64,000 nucleotides of DNA from Aureimonas phyllosphaerae (lineage in GTDB: Bacteria; Pseudomonadota; Alphaproteobacteria; Rhizobiales; Rhizobiaceae). The translations under genes were made by a program, and so were the position numbers. This document shows, piece after piece, positions 34,191-43,274 of the stretch. The DNA is taken from assembly GCF_900113065.1 (NCBI RefSeq), contig NZ_FOOA01000003.1:1-64000 (forward strand), given 5' to 3'. Positions within the stretch are counted from its first letter, which is position 1; every line of letters begins with the position of its first letter. The notes below the pieces were generated by a model. The model was given only the letters and a program-made list of their open reading frames with translations, made no database searches and was not told where the DNA came from.

Positions 34191-35003
34191 TCAGCGCTGC
34201 CAGCGTTCCTGCCATTGGGCTTCGCCGATGAGACAGTTCGCGGGTGCCCCTTCCATTGCCGCGGGGACGATGCGGTCCTGCCTCGCGCGGATCGGCCAGA
34301 GCCCGGCCAGTTCGAGGACCAGCTTGCGCCTAACCGCCTGCGGGAACTGCGCCCAGTCGTTCACGGGGATCATGAACGAGCCCGGACCGCCGATCACGCA
34401 ATCGGTGTAGTAGCGGTCAAGATCCCGGATCGATCCCCAACCGCCGCGAAGATCTTCACCCTGCGTCATCAGCGGCAGGCCGTTGATCGTGATGCCACGC
34501 GCCACCGCCGCATCGCGCGCGTCGGTGACCGGGCGCCCCTGATTGTTCGGCCCGTCGCCCGAGACGTCGATGACGCGGCGCATACCCTCGAAGCCGTTGC
34601 GGTCGAACAGACCGGCCGCGAAATCGATCGCCGAGGAGATGGAGGTCCGCCGCATCCGGTCCGGCCGCGCCTCGGACAGGCGATAGGCGAAGGCTTCGGC
34701 GGCTTCCTTGCCGTCGATCAGCGTCCAGGGCAGCACCACCTGCTGCGACGTGTCGCCGGCCCATTCGACATAGGTGACCGCTACGCGGCCGTGCATGCCG
34801 TCGGTGATCGCCTGCTGCAGTTCGGCGGAGCGGAAGGCGGCGACGTAGCCGTCCCGCTGGATGTCGAGCTCGCCGTAGTCCATCGACCACGAAACGTCGA
34901 CTGCAATCACCAGCTCGACGTCGACCGGCTCCTCGCCCGCGGCCTTGGCGGGGATCGAGTTCAGGAGCGATCCGCAGATCGCGAGGGCGACGAGCTTCAG
35001 CAT
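34191..35003 (-). CDS. DUF1194 secreted VWA-like protein
   Basis: A 270-residue protein with a signal peptide (residues 1-21, ending AKAAG). The rest is a DUF1194 domain, a von Willebrand A-like fold with the MIDAS motif DVSWSMD near residue 36, TSISSAIDFAAGLF, and VIDVSGDGPNNQGRP. A metal-dependent binding role in the periplasm is plausible; no partner is known to me. The 143-base gap to the next, divergent gene is the likely promoter region. Confidence 0.85.
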   Translation of the reverse strand: MLKLVALAICGSLLNSIPAKAAGEEPVDVELVIAVDVSWSMDYGELDIQRDGYVAAFRSAELQQAITDGMHGRVAVTYVEWAGDTSQQVVLPWTLIDGKEAAEAFAYRLSEARPDRMRRTSISSAIDFAAGLFDRNGFEGMRRVIDVSGDGPNNQGRPVTDARDAAVARGITINGLPLMTQGEDLRGGWGSIRDLDRYYTDCVIGGPGSFMIPVNDWAQFPQAVRRKLVLELAGLWPIRARQDRIVPAAMEGAPANCLIGEAQWQERWQR

Positions 35004-35146
35004 CGCATCAACGTCCGCCCATTCCGATTCGGATGCAAGTCCCGAACGAAAGGCTGCGACGACGGATGCCGTCGAGACGGTACTTAATGGCGGCTTAAGG
35101 CCGTTTTGTCAGAGTGTGGACGACCCGCAACTGCCGGAAGCCGTCG

Positions 35147-36895
35147 ATGTCCCTCCCCCTCGAAACCCGCATCGGCGCCCATCGCGTGCCACACGTATCG
35201 CCCTCGTCCGCGATCCTGTCGCCGCTCGCGATCGGACTGGCGACGGTGCTGGTGGCGGCGCTCCTGCTCAGCCTGCCGATCTCGCTGCCAATCGGTGCAA
35301 TGTACTGGGACGTCGTCGTCTTCATCGACGGGGGCTGGCGCGTGCTCAACGGGCAGACGCCGTCGGTCGACTTCTTCGCGCCCGTCGGCCCGCTCGGTTA
35401 CTGGCTCTTTGCGGCAGGTCTCGAGATCTTCGCCAAGCCGCAGCCGCTCCTGCTGGCGCAGTGGATGCTGCTGCCGGTGACGCTCGCCGGCCTCCTTCCC
35501 GTGCTCGTGCGCATCGACAGGAGCTCGCGCACGCTGGCTTTAGCACTTCTGCTGCCGTTCCTCCTGTTTCAGCTTCTGCCGACCAATCTCGAGCAGTTCT
35601 CGTCCTATCCCGGGTTCGACGGCTTCGGGATCTACAACCGCCATGGAACGCAGCTTCTCTACGTGCTGATGGTCGCGCTCGTGTTCGAGCGCCGTCAGCG
35701 CGTGCTCCTGTTCGTCATCGCTTGGATCTGCGCGGCGCTGTTCCTGTCGAAGATCACCGGTTTCATCGCGGCGGGCGGGCTTTGCGCCTTCGCGTTCGCG
35801 GCCGGACGGGTGCGCCTGTCGACAGCGGTCGGTGCGCTCGCGGCCTTCGCGGCGGTGCTGGCTGGACTGGAGGCGACGACCGGCGTCGTCAGCGCCTATC
35901 TCGGCGATATCGCTTCGCTCGTCGGCATGAACGAGGGTGTTCTCATCAGCCGCTTCGTCCAGGCGGCTTCGATCCATTTCGGCATCTTCGCCTCGGGTTG
36001 CCTCCTCTTTGCCGCCCTCCTGTTCCTCGACAGCCGCCCCATCGCCTCGACGATCGGCGCCGCCGCGCGTCATCCCCTGCGCGCCGCGACCTGGGTCGCG
36101 CTTCTCGATCGGAACGCCGTCTGGCTGGGCGTCGCGCTCCTCGCAGGCCTGTTTTTCGAGACGCAGAACACGGGCGGTCAGGCCTTCATCTTCATTTGGC
36201 CGGTGCTGGTGCGCATCGCCTGCGACGCCTCGCGCCATTCCCAGCGCGCGACGGTTGCCGTTCTCGTCCTCGTCGCAGCCGTCGCGATGCCTCCGTTCGT
36301 CAACGTCCTGCACCGCTCGGCTCGGGCCGTCGTCGGGCAGCTGATGTACGTGAAGGTGCCGGCACAGAACCTGAAGGCCCTCGACAGCGTGACCCAGCGG
36401 CCCGAGGTGATCGACCGGGCGGCGCACATGATCGACAACTACGTCGCCTATCCCCGGACCTACGAGGCGCTGGCCGCCGACGGGCAGCTGCCGATCTTCA
36501 GCCTCTATTCCGAGCTCGATTTCCAGGCGGCCTGGCTGATGACGGCCAACGAGGCGGTGGACGCGATCCGCGCCTACGAGACGGCCCATGGGGTGCGGTT
36601 CGAGACGATCATGAACCTCAATTTCGTGAACCCCTTCCCGTACGCCCTGGGCCGTCAGGGCACGCCGTTCATCGCGATCGGCGCCGATCCGTTCCGTGCC
36701 ATCCCGCCGCCGAACGCCCGGACGATCGAGGCCGTCCGCAACACGGACCTCGCGCTCCTGCCGCTCTGCCCGGTGACGGTGGCGAACCAGACGATCCAGA
36801 AGATCTATGCGGAAGGCCTGCGCGACCACGTCGCCGTGCCGCTGTCGCGGTGCTGGACGGCGTATATTCGCCCCGGACTGATCCGGGGCAATTGA
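35147..36895 (+). CDS. Uncharacterised polytopic membrane protein, GT-C-like
   Basis: A 582-residue protein with about ten hydrophobic segments across residues 25-420 and a soluble C-terminal part of about 170 residues. The first outer loop has conserved-looking acidic residues (YWDVVVFIDGGWRVLNGQTP, then VDFFAPVGPLGYWL), the arrangement of GT-C glycosyltransferases that use polyprenyl-phosphate sugars. I cannot place it in a named family. GGAAG precedes the ATG at 35147. It is convergent with an operon that appears to make and flip a polyprenyl-phosphate sugar, so it could be the transferase that uses that donor in the periplasm; this is inference. Confidence 0.7.
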   Translation: MSLPLETRIGAHRVPHVSPSSAILSPLAIGLATVLVAALLLSLPISLPIGAMYWDVVVFIDGGWRVLNGQTPSVDFFAPVGPLGYWLFAAGLEIFAKPQPLLLAQWMLLPVTLAGLLPVLVRIDRSSRTLALALLLPFLLFQLLPTNLEQFSSYPGFDGFGIYNRHGTQLLYVLMVALVFERRQRVLLFVIAWICAALFLSKITGFIAAGGLCAFAFAAGRVRLSTAVGALAAFAAVLAGLEATTGVVSAYLGDIASLVGMNEGVLISRFVQAASIHFGIFASGCLLFAALLFLDSRPIASTIGAAARHPLRAATWVALLDRNAVWLGVALLAGLFFETQNTGGQAFIFIWPVLVRIACDASRHSQRATVAVLVLVAAVAMPPFVNVLHRSARAVVGQLMYVKVPAQNLKALDSVTQRPEVIDRAAHMIDNYVAYPRTYEALAADGQLPIFSLYSELDFQAAWLMTANEAVDAIRAYETAHGVRFETIMNLNFVNPFPYALGRQGTPFIAIGADPFRAIPPPNARTIEAVRNTDLALLPLCPVTVANQTIQKIYAEGLRDHVAVPLSRCWTAYIRPGLIRGN

Positions 36896-36904
36896 GGCGA
36901 CAAC

Positions 36905-36936
36905 AAAAAGGCCGGGTCGATCGACCCGGCCTTTTT
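36905..36936. terminator. Bidirectional rho-independent terminator between convergent genes
   Basis: A perfect 32-base palindrome with arms AAAAAGGCCGGGTCGA and its exact complement, giving A5 on one side and T5 on the other. It terminates both the rightward GT-C-like gene and the leftward aminotransferase operon. Confidence 0.9.
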
Positions 36937-36959
36937 CGTGACGGGTATGAGCCTCCGGC

Positions 36960-38414
36960 TCAGCCCATCTGCGTCTTCACGAAGTCCTTGACGATCGAGA
37001 CGATGCCGCGGCCGAGAAGCTCGTCCAGCGCGTCGCAGAACTGGTCGACGTTCTCGTGGGAGCAGATCAGCGGCGGCTCCAGGCGGATGACGTTGCGATT
37101 GTACTCGGTGAAGGCGACGAGGCAGTCGTAGTCCTTGAGGAGCAGCGCCCCGATGAAGCCCGACAGCGAGCCCTTCAGCTTGTCGTCGAGGAGCGCCACC
37201 ACGGGACGCAGCGCGAAGGGCAGCGTCTGCGAGAAGTCGTGGAACTCGAGGCCGACCATCAGCCCCCTGCCGCGGACCTCCTTGATGATCGACGGGTACT
37301 TCTGCTGAATCGCCTGGAGGCGCTCCTTCAGGTACGCGCCGACCACCTCGGCATTGCCGATGAGATCTTCGTCGTAGAGCGTGTTCAGAGCCTCGATCGA
37401 AGTGGCGCAGCCCTCGCCGATACCGCCGAACGTGGCATGGGCATGGATCATCGCCGTCTTCGGCGTGCCGTAGGCCTTCATGTAGACGTCGCGCTTGGCG
37501 ATCATCGCGGCCATCGCCGCCTTGCCGCCGCCGAAGCTCTTGGCGAGCGCGGTCACGTCCGGCACGACGCCGTGGTGCTCGAAGGCGTAGAAGCGACCGG
37601 TGCGCCCGTAGCCGCACTGCACCTCGTCGGCGACCCAAATGACCTTATGCTGGTCGCACAGCGCGCGAACGCCCTGCCAGTATTCGGTCGGCGCCTCGAC
37701 GATGCCGCCGCCGCCCTGCACCGTCTCCAGCACCACGACGCCAACGTCCGGGTCGGAGCGAACGACGGCGGTCAGCGCCGCGAGGTCGCCGAAGGGCACG
37801 CGATAGGTGTTCTCGACCAGCTTGAACTCGCCCTTGTAGAGCGGCGAGTCGGTGATCGAGAGGACGCCTTTGGTCTTGCCATGGAACGAGTTCTCGGCAT
37901 GGACGATCTTGCAGTTCTTGCGACCGCTAGCGCGCTCGGCGACCTTGATCGCCGCTTCCATGGCTTCCGAGCCGGACGAGCCGAGGAACACCATGTCGAG
38001 GTCGCCGGGCGAGCACGCCGCGACGTTCTTGGCCAGCGCCGCCGCGTACTGCGACAGGAAGGCGATGGCGATCTCGTGGCGCTTCTCGTCCTGGAACTGC
38101 TTGCGTGCGCCCACGATCCGCGGGTGGTTGTGGCCGAAGGCGAGCGAGCCGAAGCCGCCGAAGAAGTCGAGGATCTTCCGGCCGTTCTGGTCGATGTAGA
38201 ACATGCCCTCGGCGCGCTCGACCTTCACCTTGTGGAAGCCGAGCAGCTTCATGAAGTGGAACTGGCCGGGGTTGATGTGCTCCTTGAACACGTCGGCCAT
38301 GGTGCCGACGTCCATGGCCTTCGCCTGGTCGAGGGTCAGCATGTCGGGCTTGGGCGGCCCGAGGCGCGGGGCGTCGTCGAGCGCGGGGGCGGTGGTCGTC
38401 GGACGATCAAGCAT
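36960..38414 (-). CDS. Class III PLP-dependent aminotransferase
   Basis: A 484-residue fold-type I class III aminotransferase. The PLP Lys is in TALAKSFGGGKAAM, with the phosphate site GSSGSEAMEAAIKVA, the Asp of WVADEVQCGYGRTG and the arginine-containing C-terminal RNVIRLEPPL. Class III enzymes normally use omega-amines (ornithine, GABA, putrescine); the hopanoid enzyme HpnO is also of this class. Here it is the last gene of an operon for polyprenyl-phosphate sugar chemistry, so a keto-sugar substrate is conceivable. The gap to the preceding SDR gene is 12 bases. Family assignment is firm, substrate unknown. Confidence 0.87.
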   Translation of the reverse strand: MLDRPTTTAPALDDAPRLGPPKPDMLTLDQAKAMDVGTMADVFKEHINPGQFHFMKLLGFHKVKVERAEGMFYIDQNGRKILDFFGGFGSLAFGHNHPRIVGARKQFQDEKRHEIAIAFLSQYAAALAKNVAACSPGDLDMVFLGSSGSEAMEAAIKVAERASGRKNCKIVHAENSFHGKTKGVLSITDSPLYKGEFKLVENTYRVPFGDLAALTAVVRSDPDVGVVVLETVQGGGGIVEAPTEYWQGVRALCDQHKVIWVADEVQCGYGRTGRFYAFEHHGVVPDVTALAKSFGGGKAAMAAMIAKRDVYMKAYGTPKTAMIHAHATFGGIGEGCATSIEALNTLYDEDLIGNAEVVGAYLKERLQAIQQKYPSIIKEVRGRGLMVGLEFHDFSQTLPFALRPVVALLDDKLKGSLSGFIGALLLKDYDCLVAFTEYNRNVIRLEPPLICSHENVDQFCDALDELLGRGIVSIVKDFVKTQMG

Positions 38415-38426
38415 GGCGCGGGCTCC

Positions 38427-39440
38427 TCACTCGGCCGGCTGGGGATAGGCGGAGCGGGCGGCCGAGCGGCCCTCCTTCTTCGCGCGATACTCTGTATAGG
38501 CGGCGATTAGCATGTCCTCGTCGCGGTACTGCGGCACCCAGCCGAGGTCGCGCTTGCCCTTCGAGACGTCGAGCACGCATTCCTCGTCGGCGATGAGGTA
38601 CTGCTCGGGGTCCATCAGCGGCATGTTCAGCCAGTCGAGGAAATCGAGCGTGCGCTTCACCGCAAAGCCTGGCGTCGGGATCAGGATCGACTTCGAGCCG
38701 GCATGGCGCACGAGGTCGCCGAGAAGCTTCTTCACCGGCGGCGGGTTGAGCGAGCCGAGATTGTAGGCCTCGTTCGGAACGCCCGCCTTCCAGGCGAGAC
38801 GCGCCGCCTCGGCGCAGTCGAAGACCGAGATGAACTGATAGGGGTTGCGACCCGAGCCGATCATCGGCACCGGCAGGTTCGCGTCGATCAGCTTGAACAG
38901 CTTCTCGAGGATGCCGAGACGCCCCGGCCCGATGATGAGACGCGGGCGGAACAGCGAGATGTTCATGCCGCGCCGGCGCCAGTCGGCCGCCAGGACCTCG
39001 GTGTCGAGCTTCGACTGGCCGTACTCGCCGAGCGGCGCGACCGGATGATCCTCGGTCATCGGCGTCGTGACGGTGTGGCCGTAGATCATGTCGGTGGTGA
39101 AATGGACGAGCCGGCCGGCGCCCGCGCGGTCCATCGCCTCGATGATGTGCTTCGTGCCGTCGTAGTTGACGGGGTAGAAGAACTCGTGGCGCTTGGCACG
39201 CACCTGAAGCGGCGACAGCATCTTGGCCGACAGGTTGTAGACCATGTCGGCCGCTGCGATCGGCACCCGGTTCACGGCGGCCGCATCGGTGACGTCGACG
39301 TCGAGATGCGTGGCGCGGGCGTAGTGCGGCAGGTCGGCCTTGGCGATGTCGGCGACCACGACCTCTTCGCCGTCTGAGACGAGGCGCTGGGCGAGATGGC
39401 GGCCGACGAAACCGTCGCCGCCGAAGATCACGTGCTTCAT
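38427..39440 (-). CDS. Extended SDR, NAD(P)-dependent sugar epimerase/dehydratase family
   Basis: A 337-residue extended short-chain dehydrogenase. The nucleotide motif is VIFGGDGFVGRHLAQRL, the catalytic Thr-Tyr-Lys are in HFTTDMIYG and YGQSK, and the C-terminal part matches NAD-epimerase proteins (VFDCAEAARLAWKAG, NEAYNLGS). It likely oxidises, reduces or epimerises a sugar at the cytoplasmic face. AAGGAG lies eight bases before the ATG at 39440. Its start overlaps the stop of the flippase gene (ATGA). In a DprE1/DprE2-like scheme it could supply the second, reductive step, although DprE2 is a classical SDR. Confidence 0.87.
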   Translation of the reverse strand: MKHVIFGGDGFVGRHLAQRLVSDGEEVVVADIAKADLPHYARATHLDVDVTDAAAVNRVPIAAADMVYNLSAKMLSPLQVRAKRHEFFYPVNYDGTKHIIEAMDRAGAGRLVHFTTDMIYGHTVTTPMTEDHPVAPLGEYGQSKLDTEVLAADWRRRGMNISLFRPRLIIGPGRLGILEKLFKLIDANLPVPMIGSGRNPYQFISVFDCAEAARLAWKAGVPNEAYNLGSLNPPPVKKLLGDLVRHAGSKSILIPTPGFAVKRTLDFLDWLNMPLMDPEQYLIADEECVLDVSKGKRDLGWVPQYRDEDMLIAAYTEYRAKKEGRSAARSAYPQPAE

Positions 39441-39877
39441 CGAATGGCTCCTTCGGTGGAATGGGTCTTGGCGGTGATGGTCACCGGCACGTCGTCGGCG
39501 ATCGTAGAGCCCGTGCGGGCGATCAGGATCGTGCCGACGCAGATGAGAGCGATGCCGCCGATGCGAGCCGCGTTCAGTTCCTCGCCGAAGAGGAACCAGG
39601 CCGCGAAGGCGACGACGACGTAGGCGAGGCTGAGGAAGGGGTAGGCGTATGTCAGCTCGACCTTCGACAGCACGAAGAGGTGCGAGGCCATCGAGATCAC
39701 GAAGGTCAGGAGCCCCAGGAAGATGAAGGGGCTGAAGACGATCGAGAGGATCTTGAGGATCGGGTTGACGCCCGCGAAGCTCAAGGGGCCGAGCTGCATC
39801 ATCCCGTATTTCAGGAGCATCTGCGCGGCCGCGTTGGTGAACACTGTGAAGAGGATGAAGGGGATGTACCGGCTCAC
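39437..39877 (-). CDS. Small DMT-family transporter resembling ArnE/ArnF flippase subunits
   Basis: A 146-residue protein with four hydrophobic segments and the size and topology of ArnE/ArnF, which flip undecaprenyl-phosphate-aminoarabinose. Segments are FILFTVFTNAAAQMLLKYGM, VISMASHLFVLSKVELTYAY and PFLSLAYVVVAFAAWFLFGE. The Arn flippase is a heterodimer; only one gene is present here, so a homodimer is expected. The start is GTG with GGGAGG upstream. It lies between a DprE1-like oxidase gene and the SDR gene, which argues for a lipid-linked sugar as cargo. Confidence 0.8.
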   Translation of the reverse strand: MSRYIPFILFTVFTNAAAQMLLKYGMMQLGPLSFAGVNPILKILSIVFSPFIFLGLLTFVISMASHLFVLSKVELTYAYPFLSLAYVVVAFAAWFLFGEELNAARIGGIALICVGTILIARTGSTIADDVPVTITAKTHSTEGAIR

Positions 39878-40006
39878 GCCTTGCCTCCCGGCTGTTGGAT
39901 CTCGGGCCGGATCCTTGGCGGAGCCGGTATGCCATGCGGTAAAGACGAGGCGGGCTCGCGCGGTTGTGAACCGGCATTTCCCCCGCCAGCGTCAATCAAT
40001 CCTTGC

Positions 40007-41356
40007 CTACGCGGCCGCGCCGAAGTGCTGCCGTCCTGCATCGAGCCGCAGCGCCGTGCGGCGCCAGAAGTCCGAGACGATCGCGGGGTCGCGCATCGCC
40101 TCCAGCCGGCGCCATCGCGGGAAGGAGGCGGCGAAGACCTCCGGTGACATGCGGGCGTCCTTGTAGGGGTTTACCGCACCGCCCGCCTCGATCGTGATCC
40201 GGTCGAGCTCGTCCATCAGGGCGAGCGTCGGGGCGCCGCGATTGGGGAAGTCGAGCGTCAGCGTGTAGCCGCGGCGCGGGAAGCTCAGGAGCCCCGGGCT
40301 CGGCAGGTCGCCGAACCGCTTGAGCACGGTGAGGAACGAGCCCTGACCGTGGGCCACCGCGCATTCCATCAGCGCCCGCACCGCCTGCCGACCCATTTCC
40401 TCCGGCACGACGCTCTGGTGCTGGCGAAGGCCCTGCGGCCCGTAGAGCCGGTTCCAGCCGCCGATGCGGTCGAGCGGATAGAAGAACCCATCGAAGGGCA
40501 CGTTGCGCGTGACCTCCGCCCGGCGAAGCTTGCGGAAGTTCAGCTCGTTGAACGCCTTCAGCGCCACTCCCCGCAGGGGACTGACCGGCGGCGTGAACGG
40601 CACCGAAAACAGCGGCCGCCGGGCCCGGCCCGTGTGATCGCCCTTGCCGGCATGGTCGCCGCAGATCAGGTGGCCGCGGCCGAAGCGGGCCCCCCGCGCC
40701 AGCTGGTCGATCCAGGCGACGGCGTATTCGTGACGCTCGTCGGCCTCCGCGGCCCGCGCGAAGTAATCGTCGAGGCAGGACAGTCGATGCGTCGTCTCAC
40801 AGATGGTCAGGGACGGCACGGCGAGCAGCCGAAGGCGGACCCGCGTCACGATGCCCGTCAGCCCGAGCCCTCCGATCGTGGCGGCGAAGACGTCGGCGTT
40901 CTGCGTGCGAGAGCAGACGAGCGTGCCAAGGTCGGAGCGCATCAGCGTGAAGGCTTCGACCCAGGCCCCGAAGCTGCCGCGACGGTGATGGTTCTTGCCG
41001 TGGACGTCGTTGGCGAGAGCCCCGCCGAGCGTGACGAACTGGGTGCCCGGCGTCACCGGAAGGAACCAGCCGTGCGGGGCGATCCGCTCGGTGATCTCGT
41101 GGAGGAGGACACCGGCTTCCGCCTCGATCACCCCTTCCTGCAGGTCGAGGGAGAGGATGCGGTTGCGCACGCGCATGTCGACGAGGACGCCCGTCTCGTT
41201 GAGGCACGTATCGCCGTAGGATCGGCCGTTGCCGCGCGGCAGAAGCCCGGCTTCATTGGGCGCGACCGGGAACACGGCCGCCTGCGGCGCCTCGATCGCC
41301 CGTCGCCCCTCCGGCGGGGGTGGCATCCGCCCCCAGTTCTCGTAGAGCTCAGGCAT
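40007..41356 (-). CDS. FAD-binding oxidoreductase, DprE1-like
   Basis: A 449-residue vanillyl-alcohol-oxidase-type flavoprotein. The FAD motif is LPRGNGRSYGD, and LGGALANDVHGKNHHRRGSF is the hallmark of DprE1, the mycobacterial decaprenylphosphoryl-ribose oxidase. The catalytic Lys (DprE1 K418) is kept in NPYKDARM. The Cys that benzothiazinones modify in DprE1 (ICVDFP) is Thr here (TLTLDFP). It should oxidise C2 of a polyprenyl-phosphate pentose to a ketone. Its start overlaps the end of the HAD-UbiA gene by eight bases, so the two are coupled. Confidence 0.87.
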   Translation of the reverse strand: MPELYENWGRMPPPPEGRRAIEAPQAAVFPVAPNEAGLLPRGNGRSYGDTCLNETGVLVDMRVRNRILSLDLQEGVIEAEAGVLLHEITERIAPHGWFLPVTPGTQFVTLGGALANDVHGKNHHRRGSFGAWVEAFTLMRSDLGTLVCSRTQNADVFAATIGGLGLTGIVTRVRLRLLAVPSLTICETTHRLSCLDDYFARAAEADERHEYAVAWIDQLARGARFGRGHLICGDHAGKGDHTGRARRPLFSVPFTPPVSPLRGVALKAFNELNFRKLRRAEVTRNVPFDGFFYPLDRIGGWNRLYGPQGLRQHQSVVPEEMGRQAVRALMECAVAHGQGSFLTVLKRFGDLPSPGLLSFPRRGYTLTLDFPNRGAPTLALMDELDRITIEAGGAVNPYKDARMSPEVFAASFPRWRRLEAMRDPAIVSDFWRRTALRLDAGRQHFGAAA

Positions 41357-42791
41357 AGGCCGCCACCAGGAACATGCAGGCGCCGAGCACCATCATGATC
41401 TGCGAGCGCCAGTCGTGCATGATGAAGACGACCGGATCCTCGTGCATGTGGTTGCGGCGAGCGAGAACCCAGATGCGCACGATGATGTAGAGGACGAGCG
41501 GGCAGAGCGGCCAGAGAAGATAGGGGTGCGAGTAAAGTTCGCGGACCTCGGCGCTGTCGATGTAAAGAGCGAGAACCATCACCGCCGCAAAGCCGGAGGC
41601 CATGCCCGCCTGCCCCACCGTGTCGAGGTCGACGTCGACATAGCCGCGACCGGTCGAGGAGCGGTTCGCGCCGCCGCCGAAATCCATGATCTCGACGAAG
41701 CGCTTCACCAGCGCCAGCGACAGGAAGAAGAAGATCGAGAAGGCGAGGAGCCAGAAGGACTCGTTGGAGTCGATCGCCATGGCACCGGCGATGATGCGCG
41801 TCGTATAGAGTCCGGCGAGCGTCAGGACGTCGATCAGGAGCATGCGCTTCAGCGCGAAGGAATAGGCGGTGGTCGCGACCATGTAGAAGGCGAGCGTCGC
41901 CATGAACTCCCATGGCAGGACAGCCGCAATCGCGAAGGACGACAGGAACAGGCCCGCCGCCAGGGCCAGCCCGACCGGGATCGGCACGAGGCCGCTCGCG
42001 AAAGGACGCTTGCGCTTGGTCTTGTGGCGACGGTCGGCGGCCAGATCCAGAAGATCGTTCAGGATGTAGACCGAGGACGCCGCGAGCGAGAAGCAGATGA
42101 AGGCCAGAAGCGCCTTCAGCGCCATCGGCACGTCGAGGAATTCGTGGTTCAGCGCCATCGGCACGAACACGAGGACGTTCTTCGTCCACTGGTGCGGGCG
42201 CATGGCCTTCAGCATGCCGCGCGCGAGCGAACCGGTATCGGTGATGAGACGCGAGGGGCGCGTCGCCGCACCATGCCAGCGGCGGGCCGAGCGGTCGGGC
42301 TGGACCACGGTCGCGCTTTCGGCCGCTTCGAACAGGCAGACGTCGTCGTGCGAATTGCCGACATAGTCGAAGGCTTCGCCGTCGCAGCGAGCGCGGATAC
42401 GCTCAAGCTTGCGGGAAGCCGAAAGGTTGGTCGTCCGGTCGCTCGCCATCACCTCGTCGAAGAGACCGAGATGGGCGGACACGGCGTGGGCGAGACGCTC
42501 ATTGGAAGCGGTGGCCAGAATAATCGGCCGGCCGGCCTCGCGCTCGGCCTGCAGCGTGGCGACCACCTCCTCGCGATAGGGAAGTGTCGCCGCGTCGATC
42601 TCGGTGCGCGCCGCCAGCTCGTCCTTCAGGACAGCCTTGCCCTGAAAGGCCCAGCCGAACAGGCGCCAAAAGCCGAGCGGCTGCTGGCGCGCGAAGTGAA
42701 ACAGGCTTTCCCACAGTAGGTCTCCACGGATCAACGTTCCGTCGAGGTCGACGAACAAGGGTCGTCCCGTTCGAGTGACGTAGGTATCCAT
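41349..42791 (-). CDS. HAD phosphatase - UbiA prenyltransferase fusion
   Basis: A 480-residue two-domain protein. The N-terminal 190 residues form a HAD phosphatase (FVDLDGTLIRGD, ILATASN, GNSHDDVCLF). The C-terminal 290 residues form a UbiA-type prenyltransferase with about nine membrane segments, NDLLDLAADRRHKTKRKRP as the first Asp-rich motif and AFYMVATTAYSFALKRMLLI later. It combines the mycobacterial DPPR synthase and its phosphatase in one chain: ribose-phosphate is attached to polyprenyl phosphate and then dephosphorylated, giving the DprE1 substrate. It is first in the operon. The promoter should lie in 42792-42950. Confidence 0.88.
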   Translation of the reverse strand: MDTYVTRTGRPLFVDLDGTLIRGDLLWESLFHFARQQPLGFWRLFGWAFQGKAVLKDELAARTEIDAATLPYREEVVATLQAEREAGRPIILATASNERLAHAVSAHLGLFDEVMASDRTTNLSASRKLERIRARCDGEAFDYVGNSHDDVCLFEAAESATVVQPDRSARRWHGAATRPSRLITDTGSLARGMLKAMRPHQWTKNVLVFVPMALNHEFLDVPMALKALLAFICFSLAASSVYILNDLLDLAADRRHKTKRKRPFASGLVPIPVGLALAAGLFLSSFAIAAVLPWEFMATLAFYMVATTAYSFALKRMLLIDVLTLAGLYTTRIIAGAMAIDSNESFWLLAFSIFFFLSLALVKRFVEIMDFGGGANRSSTGRGYVDVDLDTVGQAGMASGFAAVMVLALYIDSAEVRELYSHPYLLWPLCPLVLYIIVRIWVLARRNHMHEDPVVFIMHDWRSQIMMVLGACMFLVAAYA

Positions 42792-43274
42792 GACATTATC
42801 CTTCCCGAGGCTTTGTCAGCTGCGGGGGACTATCTTCGTGGCGAGGTTTCCCCACGGTAAAACAAAGGAAAATCGTCCGGATATTGCCGAACATGCTTAA
42901 GAGGATGCCGCAGGAAACGCGGGCATTTGAAAGAGTTGGCACAGCTCTGAAACAGCGGCGTCGTCCGTTTTCTTGCGTGGAGCCTACCGAAGGGCGAAAG
43001 CGGGCATCACACAGCGGTGAGCCGTCCATCAGGGTCTGAAGAAGAGCAAATTAGGGCGTTGAAAACGCTCGCGAAACGCTCCCACCCCTCGCTTTCAGGC
43101 TCGCGCCGCGCGTGCTCTGAAGGCAACACTCGCGGAGCCAAGCCGGCAAGGTCGACTTGCGTTCGCTCGCTCGACATTATCTTGTTCACACGAGAGGCGG
43201 AGCGATACCGACCTTCCGATTCCAAAGTAACAGCCGCCCCGCATCGACGGACGGCGGCACCCTGGAGATCAACC
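42792..43274. other. Long intergenic region between the polyprenyl-sugar operon and the porin-like gene
   Basis: This 483-base gap is lower in GC than its surroundings and holds the divergent promoters of both transcription units. Short open frames in it (for example 42796-43029 minus) have no family features or ribosome site. A possible porin promoter is TTGCGT (43157-43162) with TATCTT (43178-43183), but the spacing is short. I see no RNA gene, though a small RNA cannot be excluded. Confidence 0.5.

Noticed and set aside
42796-43029. Possible 77-codon gene in the gap before the porin-like gene
   Set aside because: No family feature, mixed composition and no convincing Shine-Dalgarno; better explained as promoter DNA.
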